NCBI RefSeq assembly: GCF_003814875.1
Contig: NZ_RKQF01000001.1
Span: forward strand, 6,820,001-6,884,000
Direction of reading: 5' to 3'
Length of the DNA stretch: 64,000 nucleotides
DNA from: Streptomyces sp. Ag109_O5-1
GTDB lineage: Bacteria > Actinomycetota > Actinomycetes > Streptomycetales > Streptomycetaceae
The notes under the pieces are model-generated. The model made no database searches. It was not told the DNA's origin and saw only the letters and a list, made by a program, of their open reading frames with translations. The position numbers and the translations under genes were made by a program. This document shows, in pieces, positions 18,093 to 26,101 of the stretch; positions within the stretch are counted from its first letter, which is position 1, and each line of letters opens with the position of its first letter.

Positions 18093-18211
18093 CGGCGCTC
18101 GAAAACCGGTGGAGCGGCGCCGCCGTGCGCCGTTACCGTGCTGCCCAGCCAAGTCGTCCAGGCAAGGACGTGCCGTTGTACACCGTGTGAGACCTCCCGA
18201 GAGCTGATCTG

Positions 18212-18245
18212 TCGCGCGTCGCGCAAGCGCGCCGCGCTCCTTTTT
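18212..18245 (+). terminator. GC-rich hairpin followed by five T
   Basis: GCGCGTCGCGC and GCGCGCCGCGC around AA, one mismatch in the stem, are followed by CTCCTTTTT. It lies 120 nt after the NTPase-TPR stop and is the best terminator candidate for that gene. Confidence 0.6.
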
Positions 18246-18300
18246 GCTGCGGATTTCTCACTGAAACCGGTGTACTTCTGTGCTCAATAGCTGGGTGGTC

Positions 18301-18828
18301 ATGCCCACCTGCCTGCCGACCGTTCTCCGTCGCTGCCACGCGTGTGCGTCCGAGCGCTTCCGGGTGAACGGCAAGTTCCGTGTCAACGCACACCACAAAC
18401 TCCTCGACGCCTGGCTCCTCGTGCTCTGCACCGCCTGCGGGGACACGGCGAAGCTCACGGTCCTGGAGCGGATGAACGTCCGCTCCGTACGGCCCGAACT
18501 GCTGGACCGGATGCACGACAACGATCCAGGCCTGGCAGCCGAGCTGCTCCAGGATCCGCTCCTGCGGCGCCGCAATCGCATCGCCCTCGACTGGGACGAC
18601 GCATGGCGCCTCGACACCGGCGGATCGGATCACCTGGACCACGAGGTGATCGACGTTTCGGTCCGCTTCGCGGCGCCGATCCCCGTCCGGCCGGTACGAC
18701 TGATCGCCGACGGTTGCGGTCTTTCGCGGGCCCAGGTCGAGCGACTGATCACGGAGGGGAAGCTCGTTTCGGCGGTCCGGCTGAGCGGCAGGCTCTCCGA
18801 CGACTTCACCTTCACGCTCAAGCGCTGA
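18301..18828 (+). CDS. DUF1062 family protein
   Basis: About 175 residues. It has two paired-cysteine motifs (RRCHAC near the N-terminus and CTACGD about 35 residues later) that probably bind zinc, the conserved FRVNGKFRVNAHHKLLDAWLL between them, and the C-terminal RPVRLIADGCGLSRAQVERL segment that resembles an S4-like RNA-binding helix pair. This matches DUF1062, of unknown function. ATG 18301 is used; GTG at 18295 or 18280 would add a few residues, and no ribosome-binding site decides between them. Followed by a strong terminator hairpin. Confidence 0.75.
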   Translation: MPTCLPTVLRRCHACASERFRVNGKFRVNAHHKLLDAWLLVLCTACGDTAKLTVLERMNVRSVRPELLDRMHDNDPGLAAELLQDPLLRRRNRIALDWDDAWRLDTGGSDHLDHEVIDVSVRFAAPIPVRPVRLIADGCGLSRAQVERLITEGKLVSAVRLSGRLSDDFTFTLKR

Positions 18829-18843
18829 GCCCTCCCGCGACCA

Positions 18844-18878
18844 CGGGCCTGTCCGGCATCATCCGCCGGACAGGCCCG
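18844..18878 (+). terminator. 13-bp perfect hairpin after the DUF1062 gene
   Basis: CGGGCCTGTCCGG (18844-18856) and its exact complement (18866-18878) flank a 9-nt loop, starting 15 nt after the DUF1062 stop. No T-run, as usual for Streptomyces. Confidence 0.75.
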
Positions 18879-18949
18879 GAAACGCCGTGACGGTCCGCGT
18901 GAAGCGGTCGGCGCCGTCCAGCCACGGGTAGTGTCCGGCTCACGGCTGG

Positions 18950-19177
18950 ATCACGAGCCGAGGCGCGTCCCTGCCCAACCTGGGCCGCCAGGACGATGCC
19001 CTCAGCGACCTGAACCGTGCCCTTGCGCTGGACCCCGGCTACACCTGAGCCCTGGCGATGCGGGCCCGGGTACGGCGCCGGCTGGGCGACCTGCCGGGCA
19101 TGCACGAGGACCTGCGTCGAGCCGTCGTGGCGGATCCCGACACCGACTGGATCCGCCGGGAGCTCGCGGAGACCTGA
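18950..19177 (+). pseudogene. TPR protein remnant with internal stop
   Basis: In one frame this reads GASLPNLGRQDDALSDLNRA, LALDPGYT, a TGA at 19046-19048, then ALAMRARVRRRLGDLPGMHE and ADPDTDWIRRELAET with a final stop at 19175. That is one and a half TPR units and the tail of a TPR protein related to the end of the NTPase-TPR protein upstream. The internal TGA replaces what would be TGG in a Y-T-W-A junction. No start or upstream part is present. A true gene remnant; its 3' end lies only 9 nt from the end of the truncated TnpB-like gene. Confidence 0.8.
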
Positions 19178-19186
19178 GTCCCGGGT

Positions 19187-20212
19187 TCAGCCGAGGCCAC
19201 GATAGGCGAAGCGCAGTGGTTGGCCGGTGGGGTTGCCGTGCGCGTCAAGGTGCCAGGCCGCCAGATGATCGGCATTGGTGTCCACGCCGATCAGGCCGTT
19301 CGCGCGGGCCGCCTCCAGCGGCACCGTCGAGGTGGGTGGGATGGTCCAGGACGCGGTCAGGTACCAGCGGCCGCGCTGCACGTCTTCGTGGATGCGGTAG
19401 GCCACGGCCCGGTGGGCGGTGACGCGGTCGGCCCACTGCTCGGCCCGGTGCGCGAACGACACCTTCCCGGCGAGGACGTACCGGCCGTGCGGCGCGTTGG
19501 CCAGATGCGCCAGTGGTGCGGGGAGCTTGAGGGAGACCTCGCCGTCGGGCGTGACGCGGATGGTCTCGTTGCCGTGGCGCTTGCCGGACTCGCCGTCGGC
19601 CTCAAGGAACCGGCGTTCGGCATGCCACCGGTGCCGCCACTGCTCGTGGGTGAGGTGGGCGGTCTCCAGATGGTGGCGGGTCTTCAGCAGTCGCTTGCCG
19701 CCGCGCACCACGTGCACGACCCCGGCCTGCCAGTCGGCCCGCGCCGAGCGGAGCCGGTCTTCGAGGACGTGCAGGCGGCGTGACTTGGCGAACCACTCCT
19801 GCCTGCTGTGATATCCGCCAGGAGCTCGTTTGGACCCCTTCTCGCCGATCGGCAGGGACAGCCGATGCCTGATGGTGCGCACCCCCGCCTGGAGGCTGTG
19901 GATGTGCGCGAGCCGGCCGCGGCGGGCGAGGGCCCACTGGTCGTGGGTGGCCTTCGTGATGGACCCGGCCCAGCGCGAGGAGGACTCCCCAGTCAGGACA
20001 CGCTTGCGCTGTGCCCACTGCTCGCTGTCGTGCTGCAGCCCGGCCGCACACCGCGCCTTCAGATCACGGGAAGCCAGTGTGCCGAGAAGGTCGCCGACCA
20101 TGCCGAGCACTTTCTCGTCCCCGGCGGTCAGGCCCTTGAGCCGGGTACGGACCGCGACGCCCGAGGGGCCGGGCACCACGAACGACGCCACCATCTCCCG
20201 CAGTCCACCCAC
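19187..20212 (-). pseudogene. TnpB-like protein truncated after the first RuvC motif (IS200/IS605-type accessory gene)
   Basis: A 341-codon frame similar along its whole length to the TnpB-like protein at 59072 (shared segments include SSRWAG, the LANAPHGRYVLA and LANAPRGRYRLS pair, AYRIHEDVQRGRWYLTASW and the RuvC-I region LIGVDTNADHLAA with D311). It stops at RFAYRGLG, about 20 residues after RuvC-I, so the RuvC-II glutamate and everything after it are missing. It cannot form a complete RuvC nuclease site. No TnpA transposase gene is near. The end of the frame meets the TPR remnant, which suggests that a deletion joined the two. Full-length relatives are programmable RNA-guided nucleases in characterised TnpB families; that activity is not expected here. 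Confidence 0.75.
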
Positions 20213-20579
20213 CCCATGTCACCCCCGGTCCGGCATCGCAGAACTCCGTCACCACACCCAACGACCACCATCGCCGAAGGTCACGCATTCGATGCGAGAA
20301 CTCCCGTTCCCCACCGGCGCAAGTGCGCCTGCCACCGCCGGGAGGCTCACTCCCGTGTGCCAGAACGCACTCAAATGCCGTCAACCCCCAACCTGTTCAC
20401 AACCCTCCCCTGCCGTCCCCGTCGATCACTCGCCGGAGTGAATATGCCGAACTCAACTGGCGCGGAGGGGCAGTTGTGCGGCAGCGTCTGCCGCGACAGG
20501 TCCAGACATACTTCGGCCCCCGCCGGGACTGCCATCCCACTGCGAGGGCCTGATCATCAAGGAAGAAAGCACCTTCCCC
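20213..20579. other. Gene-free stretch, probable left flank of the truncated TnpB-like element
   Basis: 367 nt between divergent genes with no supported coding sequence. It is less GC-rich than its surroundings, with short A+T patches near 20385-20400 and 20440-20460. It should hold the promoter of the HTH operon to the right and the outer end of the TnpB-like element; I could not place the element boundary or a convincing hairpin. Confidence 0.4.
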
Positions 20580-21377
20580 ATGACTGCCCAGCAGCCTAGC
20601 GCGCCCGCGCCCGCCAAGACCCGGCATTCCCACTCCGGCGTCACCCATGTGAGGGAACGCCTCGAAGGCAACTTCACCGTGATCAGCAACGAACTGCTCC
20701 AGCACCCGGAGTTGTCGTCCATGGCGAGGGGCATCGGGAGTTACATCCAGTCGCTGCCCGAGGGGGCCCCGGTTGGCATCAAGGCGCTGGCCGAGCAGCT
20801 GCCCGAGGGCGAGATCCGGATCGCCGCCGCCCTGCGCGAGTTGGAGAAGTACGGGTTCCATCTGCGCACGAAGGAGCGTCTTCCCTCGGGGCAGGTCGTG
20901 ACCCGGACGTTCGCGTACAACAGGCCGCGGCGGGCTGTGGTCGAAGCCGCCCGAGCCCCCGAACCAAAGCCGAAGACTCCCGTCCCGCCGAGGACACCGC
21001 GGGGCCCCCGCAAGGCCGCCGACCTGCTCGCCGGGCTCCGTGCGCACGACTCCCGGCTGCTCCTCAGCGAGCGGGACGTACACCGGCTGACACCGGCCGT
21101 CTCGGGGTGGCTGGAGCGTGGCGTACCGCCCACGGCCGTCGTACGCGTGCTCACGGCCGACCTGCCACAGGATCCGATCAAGCACCCGGCTGCCTTCCTC
21201 GCCCACCGCCTCACCAACCTCCTGCCCCCGGCCATCCCTCTCCTGGCCATTCCACCGCCGTCCCGCCCTGCCCTCCGCCCGGACCCCTGGCAGACCTGCG
21301 ACGGCTGCGAGCGCGCGTTCCGTGCCGACGGGCCGGGGCGGTGCCGGGACTATCGTGCGGTCGGCGCGGTCGCCTAG
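20580..21377 (+). CDS. Helix-turn-helix protein with C-terminal zinc-knuckle-like motif
   Basis: A 265-residue protein. The N-terminal part (about 20-105) reads VRERLEGNFTVISNELLQHP, ELSSMARGIGSYIQSLPEG and LPEGEIRIAAALRELEKYGF, a winged helix of the type found in plasmid replication or partition regulators and many Streptomyces accessory proteins. A basic Pro-rich linker follows, then a second helical domain with HDSRLLLSERDVHRLTPAVS and VLTADLPQDPIKHPAAFLAH, and a C-terminal CDGCERAF-x-C cluster. ATG 20580 follows GGAAG. It is the first gene of a tight three-gene run with the DUF6247 and small RelE-like genes and may be their regulator. Confidence 0.7.
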   Translation: MTAQQPSAPAPAKTRHSHSGVTHVRERLEGNFTVISNELLQHPELSSMARGIGSYIQSLPEGAPVGIKALAEQLPEGEIRIAAALRELEKYGFHLRTKERLPSGQVVTRTFAYNRPRRAVVEAARAPEPKPKTPVPPRTPRGPRKAADLLAGLRAHDSRLLLSERDVHRLTPAVSGWLERGVPPTAVVRVLTADLPQDPIKHPAAFLAHRLTNLLPPAIPLLAIPPPSRPALRPDPWQTCDGCERAFRADGPGRCRDYRAVGAVA

Positions 21378-21486
21378 GTAAAGAGGGACGCGAGAAGTGA
21401 GCTCCGTGACAAGCGCCGCCAAGGCGCCGCGCCGCCGACTGCCCGGGTACCGTACGAGGACCGAGCCACCCGCACCGGAGGCCACC

Positions 21487-21834
21487 GTGAGCGCCCAGAC
21501 CGACGGCCCGATCGAACCGCTGATCCCCATGCCCGAGCTCACCCCGGACGCTCTACGGGCGGCGGTCGCGCGGATCGCCCCGAGTCGGATCCCGGCTCTC
21601 ACGCAGCACCTCTTCGAGGCCACGACGAACGCCCAGCAGACCCAGAGCCTTGCGCCGCTGCGAGCCTTCGTGCACTCGTGGGCCGTTTTTGTGGCGATTC
21701 AACGCCGCCCGGAGCGCGCCGCACGCCTGCACGAGCTGGAGCGGCTTATTGACGAGGGGGAGCAGGACCCGACGGCCGCCATTACCGAGATCCGGATGAT
21801 CTGGGAGACAGCCGAGGCGGAGGCCGGGCTGTGA
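21487..21834 (+). CDS. DUF6247 family protein (possible antitoxin-like partner)
   Basis: A 115-residue protein. The core PLIPMPELTPDALRAAVARI, APSRIPALTQHLFEA and FVHSWAVFVAIQRRPERAARL is the DUF6247 pattern, a small actinobacterial family of unknown function. The GTG at 21487 is chosen because GGAGG lies 6 nt upstream; the longer frame from 21397 adds a basic unstructured stretch. It overlaps the next gene by 4 nt, so the two are translationally coupled, an arrangement common for antitoxin-toxin pairs. That role is inferred from context only. Confidence 0.65.
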   Translation: MSAQTDGPIEPLIPMPELTPDALRAAVARIAPSRIPALTQHLFEATTNAQQTQSLAPLRAFVHSWAVFVAIQRRPERAARLHELERLIDEGEQDPTAAITEIRMIWETAEAEAGL

Positions 21835-22091
21835 CGGACTCGGCCTGGGACTACAACCCGAGCGCCGAGTATGTAACGGACGGCCTACCACCAGGCGTCG
21901 TAGCCGAGATTGAGCGTCTCGCGACGGAACTCGCCGCCCTTGGCCAGGACTCCGTGAAGGTCGGAAGGCCCTTGGACCGAGAGGGTGGACTGCGTCAGTT
22001 CGACCTCTTTGGCGGGCGCGGCTTCATGAGCTTCCTGCCGGTACCGCGCCACGAGGGCATCTACGTCTGCAACATCACATGGCACGGCTGA
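21831..22091 (+). CDS. Small protein, RelE/ParE-like by layout
   Basis: An 86-residue protein coupled to the DUF6247 gene through a GTGA overlap. It starts WDYNPSAEYVTDGLPPGVVA, then IERLATELAALGQDSVKVGR, and ends MSFLPVPRHEGIYVCNITWH. An N-terminal PSA-x-A helix, a central helix and a C-terminal strand ending in I-x-V-x-x-I-x-H/W resemble small RelE/ParE-superfamily toxins, but no catalytic residues can be assigned and similarity is weak. With its partner it could form a type II toxin-antitoxin pair; this is an inference from size, coupling and secondary-structure pattern. Confidence 0.5.
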   Translation: MTDSAWDYNPSAEYVTDGLPPGVVAEIERLATELAALGQDSVKVGRPLDREGGLRQFDLFGGRGFMSFLPVPRHEGIYVCNITWHG

Positions 22092-22264
22092 CCACGCAGC
22101 GCACCTCCTAACCGATCCCCACCCACTCCCGACCTGGCCGAAACCCGGTCACCCGGGACCACACAACCCACACTTCGCATACCTAACTGCACCCTGAACG
22201 GAACGTTCCCGGTCGATTACAGTGCTGAGCTGTCGTACGTACGGACGGTGCCCGTGAGGAGGTC

Positions 22265-23386
22265 ATGGTGGGTGCGACATCGGGTGCCGTCTGGGGTCGT
22301 GCCGAGCAGCAGGACTTCCGGGGCAGGGTGCGGGGGACTCTGCTCGGCAGCGCGGTCGGGGATGCGTTGGGCGGGCCTGTGGACGGGCTGACGCTGGAGG
22401 AGATCCGGGGGGCGTACGGGCCCGAAGGGCTGGTCGACCTCGGGTTCGGGTACGGGCGGCGCGGCACCGTGACCCATCACACGCAGCTCACCCTCTTCAC
22501 CGTGGACGGGTTGATAAGAGCCCAGGTCAGGAGGGACACGGGGGCCTGGCATCCGCCCACCGACCTGCACCGGGCCTATCTGCGGTGGGCCGCCACCCAG
22601 CGGGACTGGGGGCCCGACGAGCGGCGGAAGGAGGACGGGTGGCTGGCCCGGGAGGAGTGGCTGTACGCGCGGCGGGATCCCACGCGGTCGCTGCTGCTCG
22701 GGCTCGGGGACGAGACCATGGGGACCCTGGAGTCGCCGAAGAACCCGGACGACATGGGGCCGGAGGCCGTCGCCCGGTCCGCGCCGTTCGGGCTGCTCGT
22801 GGGGTGGGAGCCGCAGCTCGTCGTACAGCTGGCGGTGGAGTGCGCGGCGCAGACGCACGGGCATCCGACGTCCTGTCTGTCGGCCGGTGCGTACGCCGTG
22901 ATCGTGCACGGGCTGGCGCGCGGCCAGTCCCTCGACGGGTCGGTCCAGCAGGCCCTCGCCCTGCTCGCCGCCCGCCCGGGGCACCAGCCCGTCTCGGACG
23001 CGCTGCAGCATGCCCTCGGTGCCGTACGGCAGGGCATGCCCTCCCCGGCGCGGGTCGAGGAGCTGGCCGGGGACGGTGCCGCGGACGGGATGCTCGCCGC
23101 CGCCGTCTACTGCGCGCTCGTCGGTGAGGACGTACGGCACGGGCTGTGCCTGGCCGTGAACCAGGCCGGTCCCTCCGCCGTCGCCGGAGCCCTCACCGGC
23201 GGCCTCCTCGGCGCCCTGCACGGCGAGACGGCCCTCCCGCCGGCCTGGGTGGCCGAGCTGGAGGGCCGTCCCACGATCCTGGAGCTGGCCGACGACTTCG
23301 CGATGGAGATGACCCAGGGGCCGGCCCTGCACAACCCGGCGGGCGCGGCTCCGGGGTGGCTGCTGCGTTACCCGCGGGGCGGCTGA
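22265..23386 (+). CDS. ADP-ribosylglycohydrolase family protein
   Basis: A 373-residue protein. Family motifs are FRGRVRGTLLGSAVGDALGG near the N-terminus, VTHHTQLTLFTVDGLI (the T-Q-T/D metal region, here with HTQLT in place of the usual DDTQM), and GPSAVAGALTGGLLGALHG near the end, where active enzymes carry GGDTDT. The first aspartates of the usual metal site are partly replaced, so activity on ADP-ribosyl-arginine or related substrates is uncertain. GAGGAGG lies just before ATG 22265, which makes GTG 22268 also possible. A single gene with no obvious partner. Confidence 0.82.
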   Translation: MVGATSGAVWGRAEQQDFRGRVRGTLLGSAVGDALGGPVDGLTLEEIRGAYGPEGLVDLGFGYGRRGTVTHHTQLTLFTVDGLIRAQVRRDTGAWHPPTDLHRAYLRWAATQRDWGPDERRKEDGWLAREEWLYARRDPTRSLLLGLGDETMGTLESPKNPDDMGPEAVARSAPFGLLVGWEPQLVVQLAVECAAQTHGHPTSCLSAGAYAVIVHGLARGQSLDGSVQQALALLAARPGHQPVSDALQHALGAVRQGMPSPARVEELAGDGAADGMLAAAVYCALVGEDVRHGLCLAVNQAGPSAVAGALTGGLLGALHGETALPPAWVAELEGRPTILELADDFAMEMTQGPALHNPAGAAPGWLLRYPRGG

Positions 23387-23397
23387 GCGGCCCCGCT

Positions 23398-24207
23398 TCA
23401 GGTGGCGCGACGAACTCTGACCATGGTGGGTTCGAAGTCGTAGACGAGGCTGTTGATCCGCAGGCCGTCGACGGCCCCGATCCACATGTAGTCGCGGCCC
23501 TTGCTCACCGCGGCGGAGTAGATGACCGGCTGCGTGCCGCCGTCGTTGAGTGCGGTCAGCAGATCCTGGAAGGTGCACTGGTGGGACAGCGAGCAGTTGG
23601 TCGCGGTTCCCGCGGCGCCCGTGAGGAACCACGTGCCGGTCGTGGTGGCGTCCAGGTAGGGACTCCACCGGTTCAGGTCCGTCGTCGGCAGGGCGGGCGG
23701 GTTCCACACCATCGAGGAGTAGGTGCTGGGGGTCGCGGTGAGGTTCGGATTGATCTCGAACCTGATGTTCGGCAGGTTCGCGGCGCCGCCGTAGGACACG
23801 TTCTCGCCGGTCTGGAAGACGTGGAAACCGACCTGGCGCAGTCCCAGTACCGGGGCACCGAAGAAGTCGACCTCGTTGCCGAAGTCGGCGGCCTCACTGG
23901 GCGGGGTGAGGGAGGTGGAGTGGTCCGCCACCTCGATGCCGAGGCTGCCGCGTCCGAAGGGCGGTCTCGCGGAGGGGCCCGTCACGCCGAACGAGCCGAA
24001 CGGGCCGTTCCGCAGGGCGGCGACGGGCGAGCCGATCGTGTTGCGGGTGATGACGCCCCAGTGGTCGGAGCGCCCCCATTTCGTGTCGGTGTCGGTGTCG
24101 GTGTGGGTGACGGTGGTGGCCGATACCGGGGCGGCCGAGGCGGCGATCGCGACCAGTGCCGTGATCCCGAGCGCCGCCTTCCGTTTCACCCCGAAGCGAG
24201 CTTTCAC
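23398..24207 (-). CDS. Secreted protein of unknown function
   Basis: A 269-residue protein with a Sec signal peptide (basic start VKARFGVKRKAALGI, hydrophobic core, probable cleavage after PVSA). A Thr/Asp run (THTDTDTDTK) follows, then a beta-rich secreted domain with segments GSPVAALRNGPFGSFG, EVDFFGAPVLGLRQVGFHVF and SLSHQCTFQDLLTALNDG; a single cysteine pair (in NCSL and QCTF) may form a disulfide. I do not recognise the family. The GTG at 24207 has AAGGAG 7 nt upstream. Convergent with the ADP-ribosylglycohydrolase gene. Confidence 0.7.
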   Translation of the reverse strand: MKARFGVKRKAALGITALVAIAASAAPVSATTVTHTDTDTDTKWGRSDHWGVITRNTIGSPVAALRNGPFGSFGVTGPSARPPFGRGSLGIEVADHSTSLTPPSEAADFGNEVDFFGAPVLGLRQVGFHVFQTGENVSYGGAANLPNIRFEINPNLTATPSTYSSMVWNPPALPTTDLNRWSPYLDATTTGTWFLTGAAGTATNCSLSHQCTFQDLLTALNDGGTQPVIYSAAVSKGRDYMWIGAVDGLRINSLVYDFEPTMVRVRRAT

Positions 24208-24320
24208 GCTCACTCCTTTCGTGGTCCTTGCATGGCGCACGCCAGGCTAAGGACTCCCGGAACCGAAACCATCACGACGCACCAGTGATATGTGCTGATT
24301 AATCACGATGATGGAGTCGG

Positions 24321-25883
24321 TCAGTCCTGGGCCGGAGTTCCCGCCGGAGCCTGCGCCGCCACCGGCACCGTCGCCGCCGTGCTGTCGCCGTCCGTGTTGA
24401 CGGTCTCGATGACCGCCAGGCGTTCCGGGGTGTCCTCCGGCTTCAGGTAGCCGATGAGGATGTAGAGGACCAGGGAGACGGCCAGCGGGATCGAGACCTG
24501 GTACTGGAGCGGGACCCCGCCGTCCACGTTCCAGTTGATCGGGTAGTTGACCAGCCAGAACGCCAGCAGGCCCATGGACCAGCTGACCAGCGCCGCCGTC
24601 GGGCCGGAGCGGCGGAACGGGCGGAGCAGGCCCAGCATCATCGGGATCGCGATCGGGCCCATCAGACCGGCCACCCACTTGATGACCACCGTGATGATGT
24701 CCTTGAAGGTGGGGGAGTTGACCTGGGTGGCCACCGCCATGGACAGGCCGAGGAAGACGACCGTGGTGACGCGGGCCGCGATCAGGCCGGAGCGTTCGGT
24801 CCAGGACCGCGCCTGCCGCGACAGGACCGGGGCCACGTCCCGGGTGAAGACGGCCGCGATCGCGTTGGCGTCCGAGGAGCACATCGCCATCGTGTGCGAG
24901 AAGAAGCCGACGACGACCAGGCCCAACAGGCCGTGCGGGAGGAGCTGTTCGGTCATCAGGCCATAGGAGTCGGAGCCGTCCGGCTTCTGCGCGTGGACCA
25001 GGAGCGGGGACATCCACATGGGGAAGAAGAGGACCACCGGCCAGACCAGCCAGAGGGCGGCGGAGAGGCGGGCCGAGCGTTCGGCCTCGCGCGGGCTGCC
25101 CGTCGCCATGTAGCGCTGGGCCTGGTTGAGCATGCCGCCGTTGTACTCGAAGAGCTTGATGAACAAGAAAGCCAGCAGGAACACCGTGCCGTACGGGCCC
25201 ACCAGCGGCTTGCCGTGGCCGTGCAGGGCCGGCTGGTCCCAGGCGTCGAAGAAGCCGATGCCCTTGTCGTTCAGTTTCAGGACGACGGCCACGAACATCG
25301 AGATGCCGGCCAGCAACTGGATGACGAACTGGCCGAGTTCGGTCAGCGCGTCCGCCCACAGGCCGCCGATCGTGCAGTAGACCGCGGTGATCGCGCCGGT
25401 GATGAGGATGCCCTGGTTGAGGGTGACCCCCGTGAACACGGACAGCAGCGTCGCGATCGCCGCCCACTTCGCGCCCACGTCCACGATCTTCAGCAGCATG
25501 CCGGACCAGGCCAGCGCCTGCTGGGTCTTCAGGTCGTAGCGGTTCTTCAGGTATTCGAGCGGGGAGGCCACATGGAGGCGGGAGCGGAGGCGGTTGATGC
25601 GCGGGGCGAACAGCTTGGAGCCGATCGCGATGCCGAGCGCGATGGGGAAGGACCAGGTGACGAACGACGTCACGCCGTAGGTGTAGGCGATGCCCGCGTA
25701 TCCGGTGAACATCACCGCGCTGTAGCCCGACATGTGGTGCGAGATGCCGGAGAGCCACCAGGGCATCTTCCCGCCGGCCGTGAAGAAGTCGCTGACGTTG
25801 TCCACCCGCTTGTGCGACCAGACACCGATCGCGACCATCACACCGAAGTAGCCGATGAGCACGGCCCAGTCGAGCCCGTTCAT
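24321..25883 (-). CDS. Sodium:solute symporter (SSS family)
   Basis: A 520-residue integral membrane protein with about 13 membrane segments. It opens with DWAVLIGYFGVMVAIGVWSH, then NVSDFFTAGGKMPWWLSGIS and HHMSGYSAVMFTGYAGIAY, the conserved sodium-binding first helices of the SSS (solute-sodium symporter) fold, and has EYNGGMLNQAQRYMAT and SHTMAMCSSDANAIAAVFTRD later. Relatives carry sugars, amino acids or organic acids; the substrate cannot be read from the sequence. ATG 25883. The upstream region holds a split inverted repeat that may be an operator. Confidence 0.9.
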   Translation of the reverse strand: MNGLDWAVLIGYFGVMVAIGVWSHKRVDNVSDFFTAGGKMPWWLSGISHHMSGYSAVMFTGYAGIAYTYGVTSFVTWSFPIALGIAIGSKLFAPRINRLRSRLHVASPLEYLKNRYDLKTQQALAWSGMLLKIVDVGAKWAAIATLLSVFTGVTLNQGILITGAITAVYCTIGGLWADALTELGQFVIQLLAGISMFVAVVLKLNDKGIGFFDAWDQPALHGHGKPLVGPYGTVFLLAFLFIKLFEYNGGMLNQAQRYMATGSPREAERSARLSAALWLVWPVVLFFPMWMSPLLVHAQKPDGSDSYGLMTEQLLPHGLLGLVVVGFFSHTMAMCSSDANAIAAVFTRDVAPVLSRQARSWTERSGLIAARVTTVVFLGLSMAVATQVNSPTFKDIITVVIKWVAGLMGPIAIPMMLGLLRPFRRSGPTAALVSWSMGLLAFWLVNYPINWNVDGGVPLQYQVSIPLAVSLVLYILIGYLKPEDTPERLAVIETVNTDGDSTAATVPVAAQAPAGTPAQD

Positions 25884-26020
25884 GCGCCCCCCTTCCAGGG
25901 TCCACCTTGTGAACTCCGCTCAGCTGGCTGGCACTTCGCATAAGCGGAGCGAGGACGGGGAAGGCCGCGAAGTGCCCGCTCATCGTGGGTTCGTTTACGA
26001 GGGCACGACAAGCGGGCGTA

Positions 26021-26060
26021 AGGTCAAGGCGAAGTAAAATCGTTCGGCTTGCTGACCTTG
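26021..26060. promoter_or_regulatory. Split inverted repeat upstream of the symporter gene
   Basis: AAGGTCAAGGCGAAG (26021-26035) and, on the opposite strand, AAGGTCAGCAAG (26049-26060) form imperfect arms around an A+T-rich centre. It is located 138-177 nt upstream of the symporter start, in an otherwise gene-free gap. A candidate repressor or activator site for the symporter gene. Confidence 0.4.
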
Positions 26061-26101
26061 ATTTATGTACATGAACGGGCGGGTTGGCTGGAATCAGTGC
26101 C

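Noticed and set aside
22265..23386. A complete DraG-type ADP-ribosylarginine hydrolase
   Set aside because: The fold motifs are present, but the usual DDT and GGDTDT metal-site residues are altered, so only the family is claimed.
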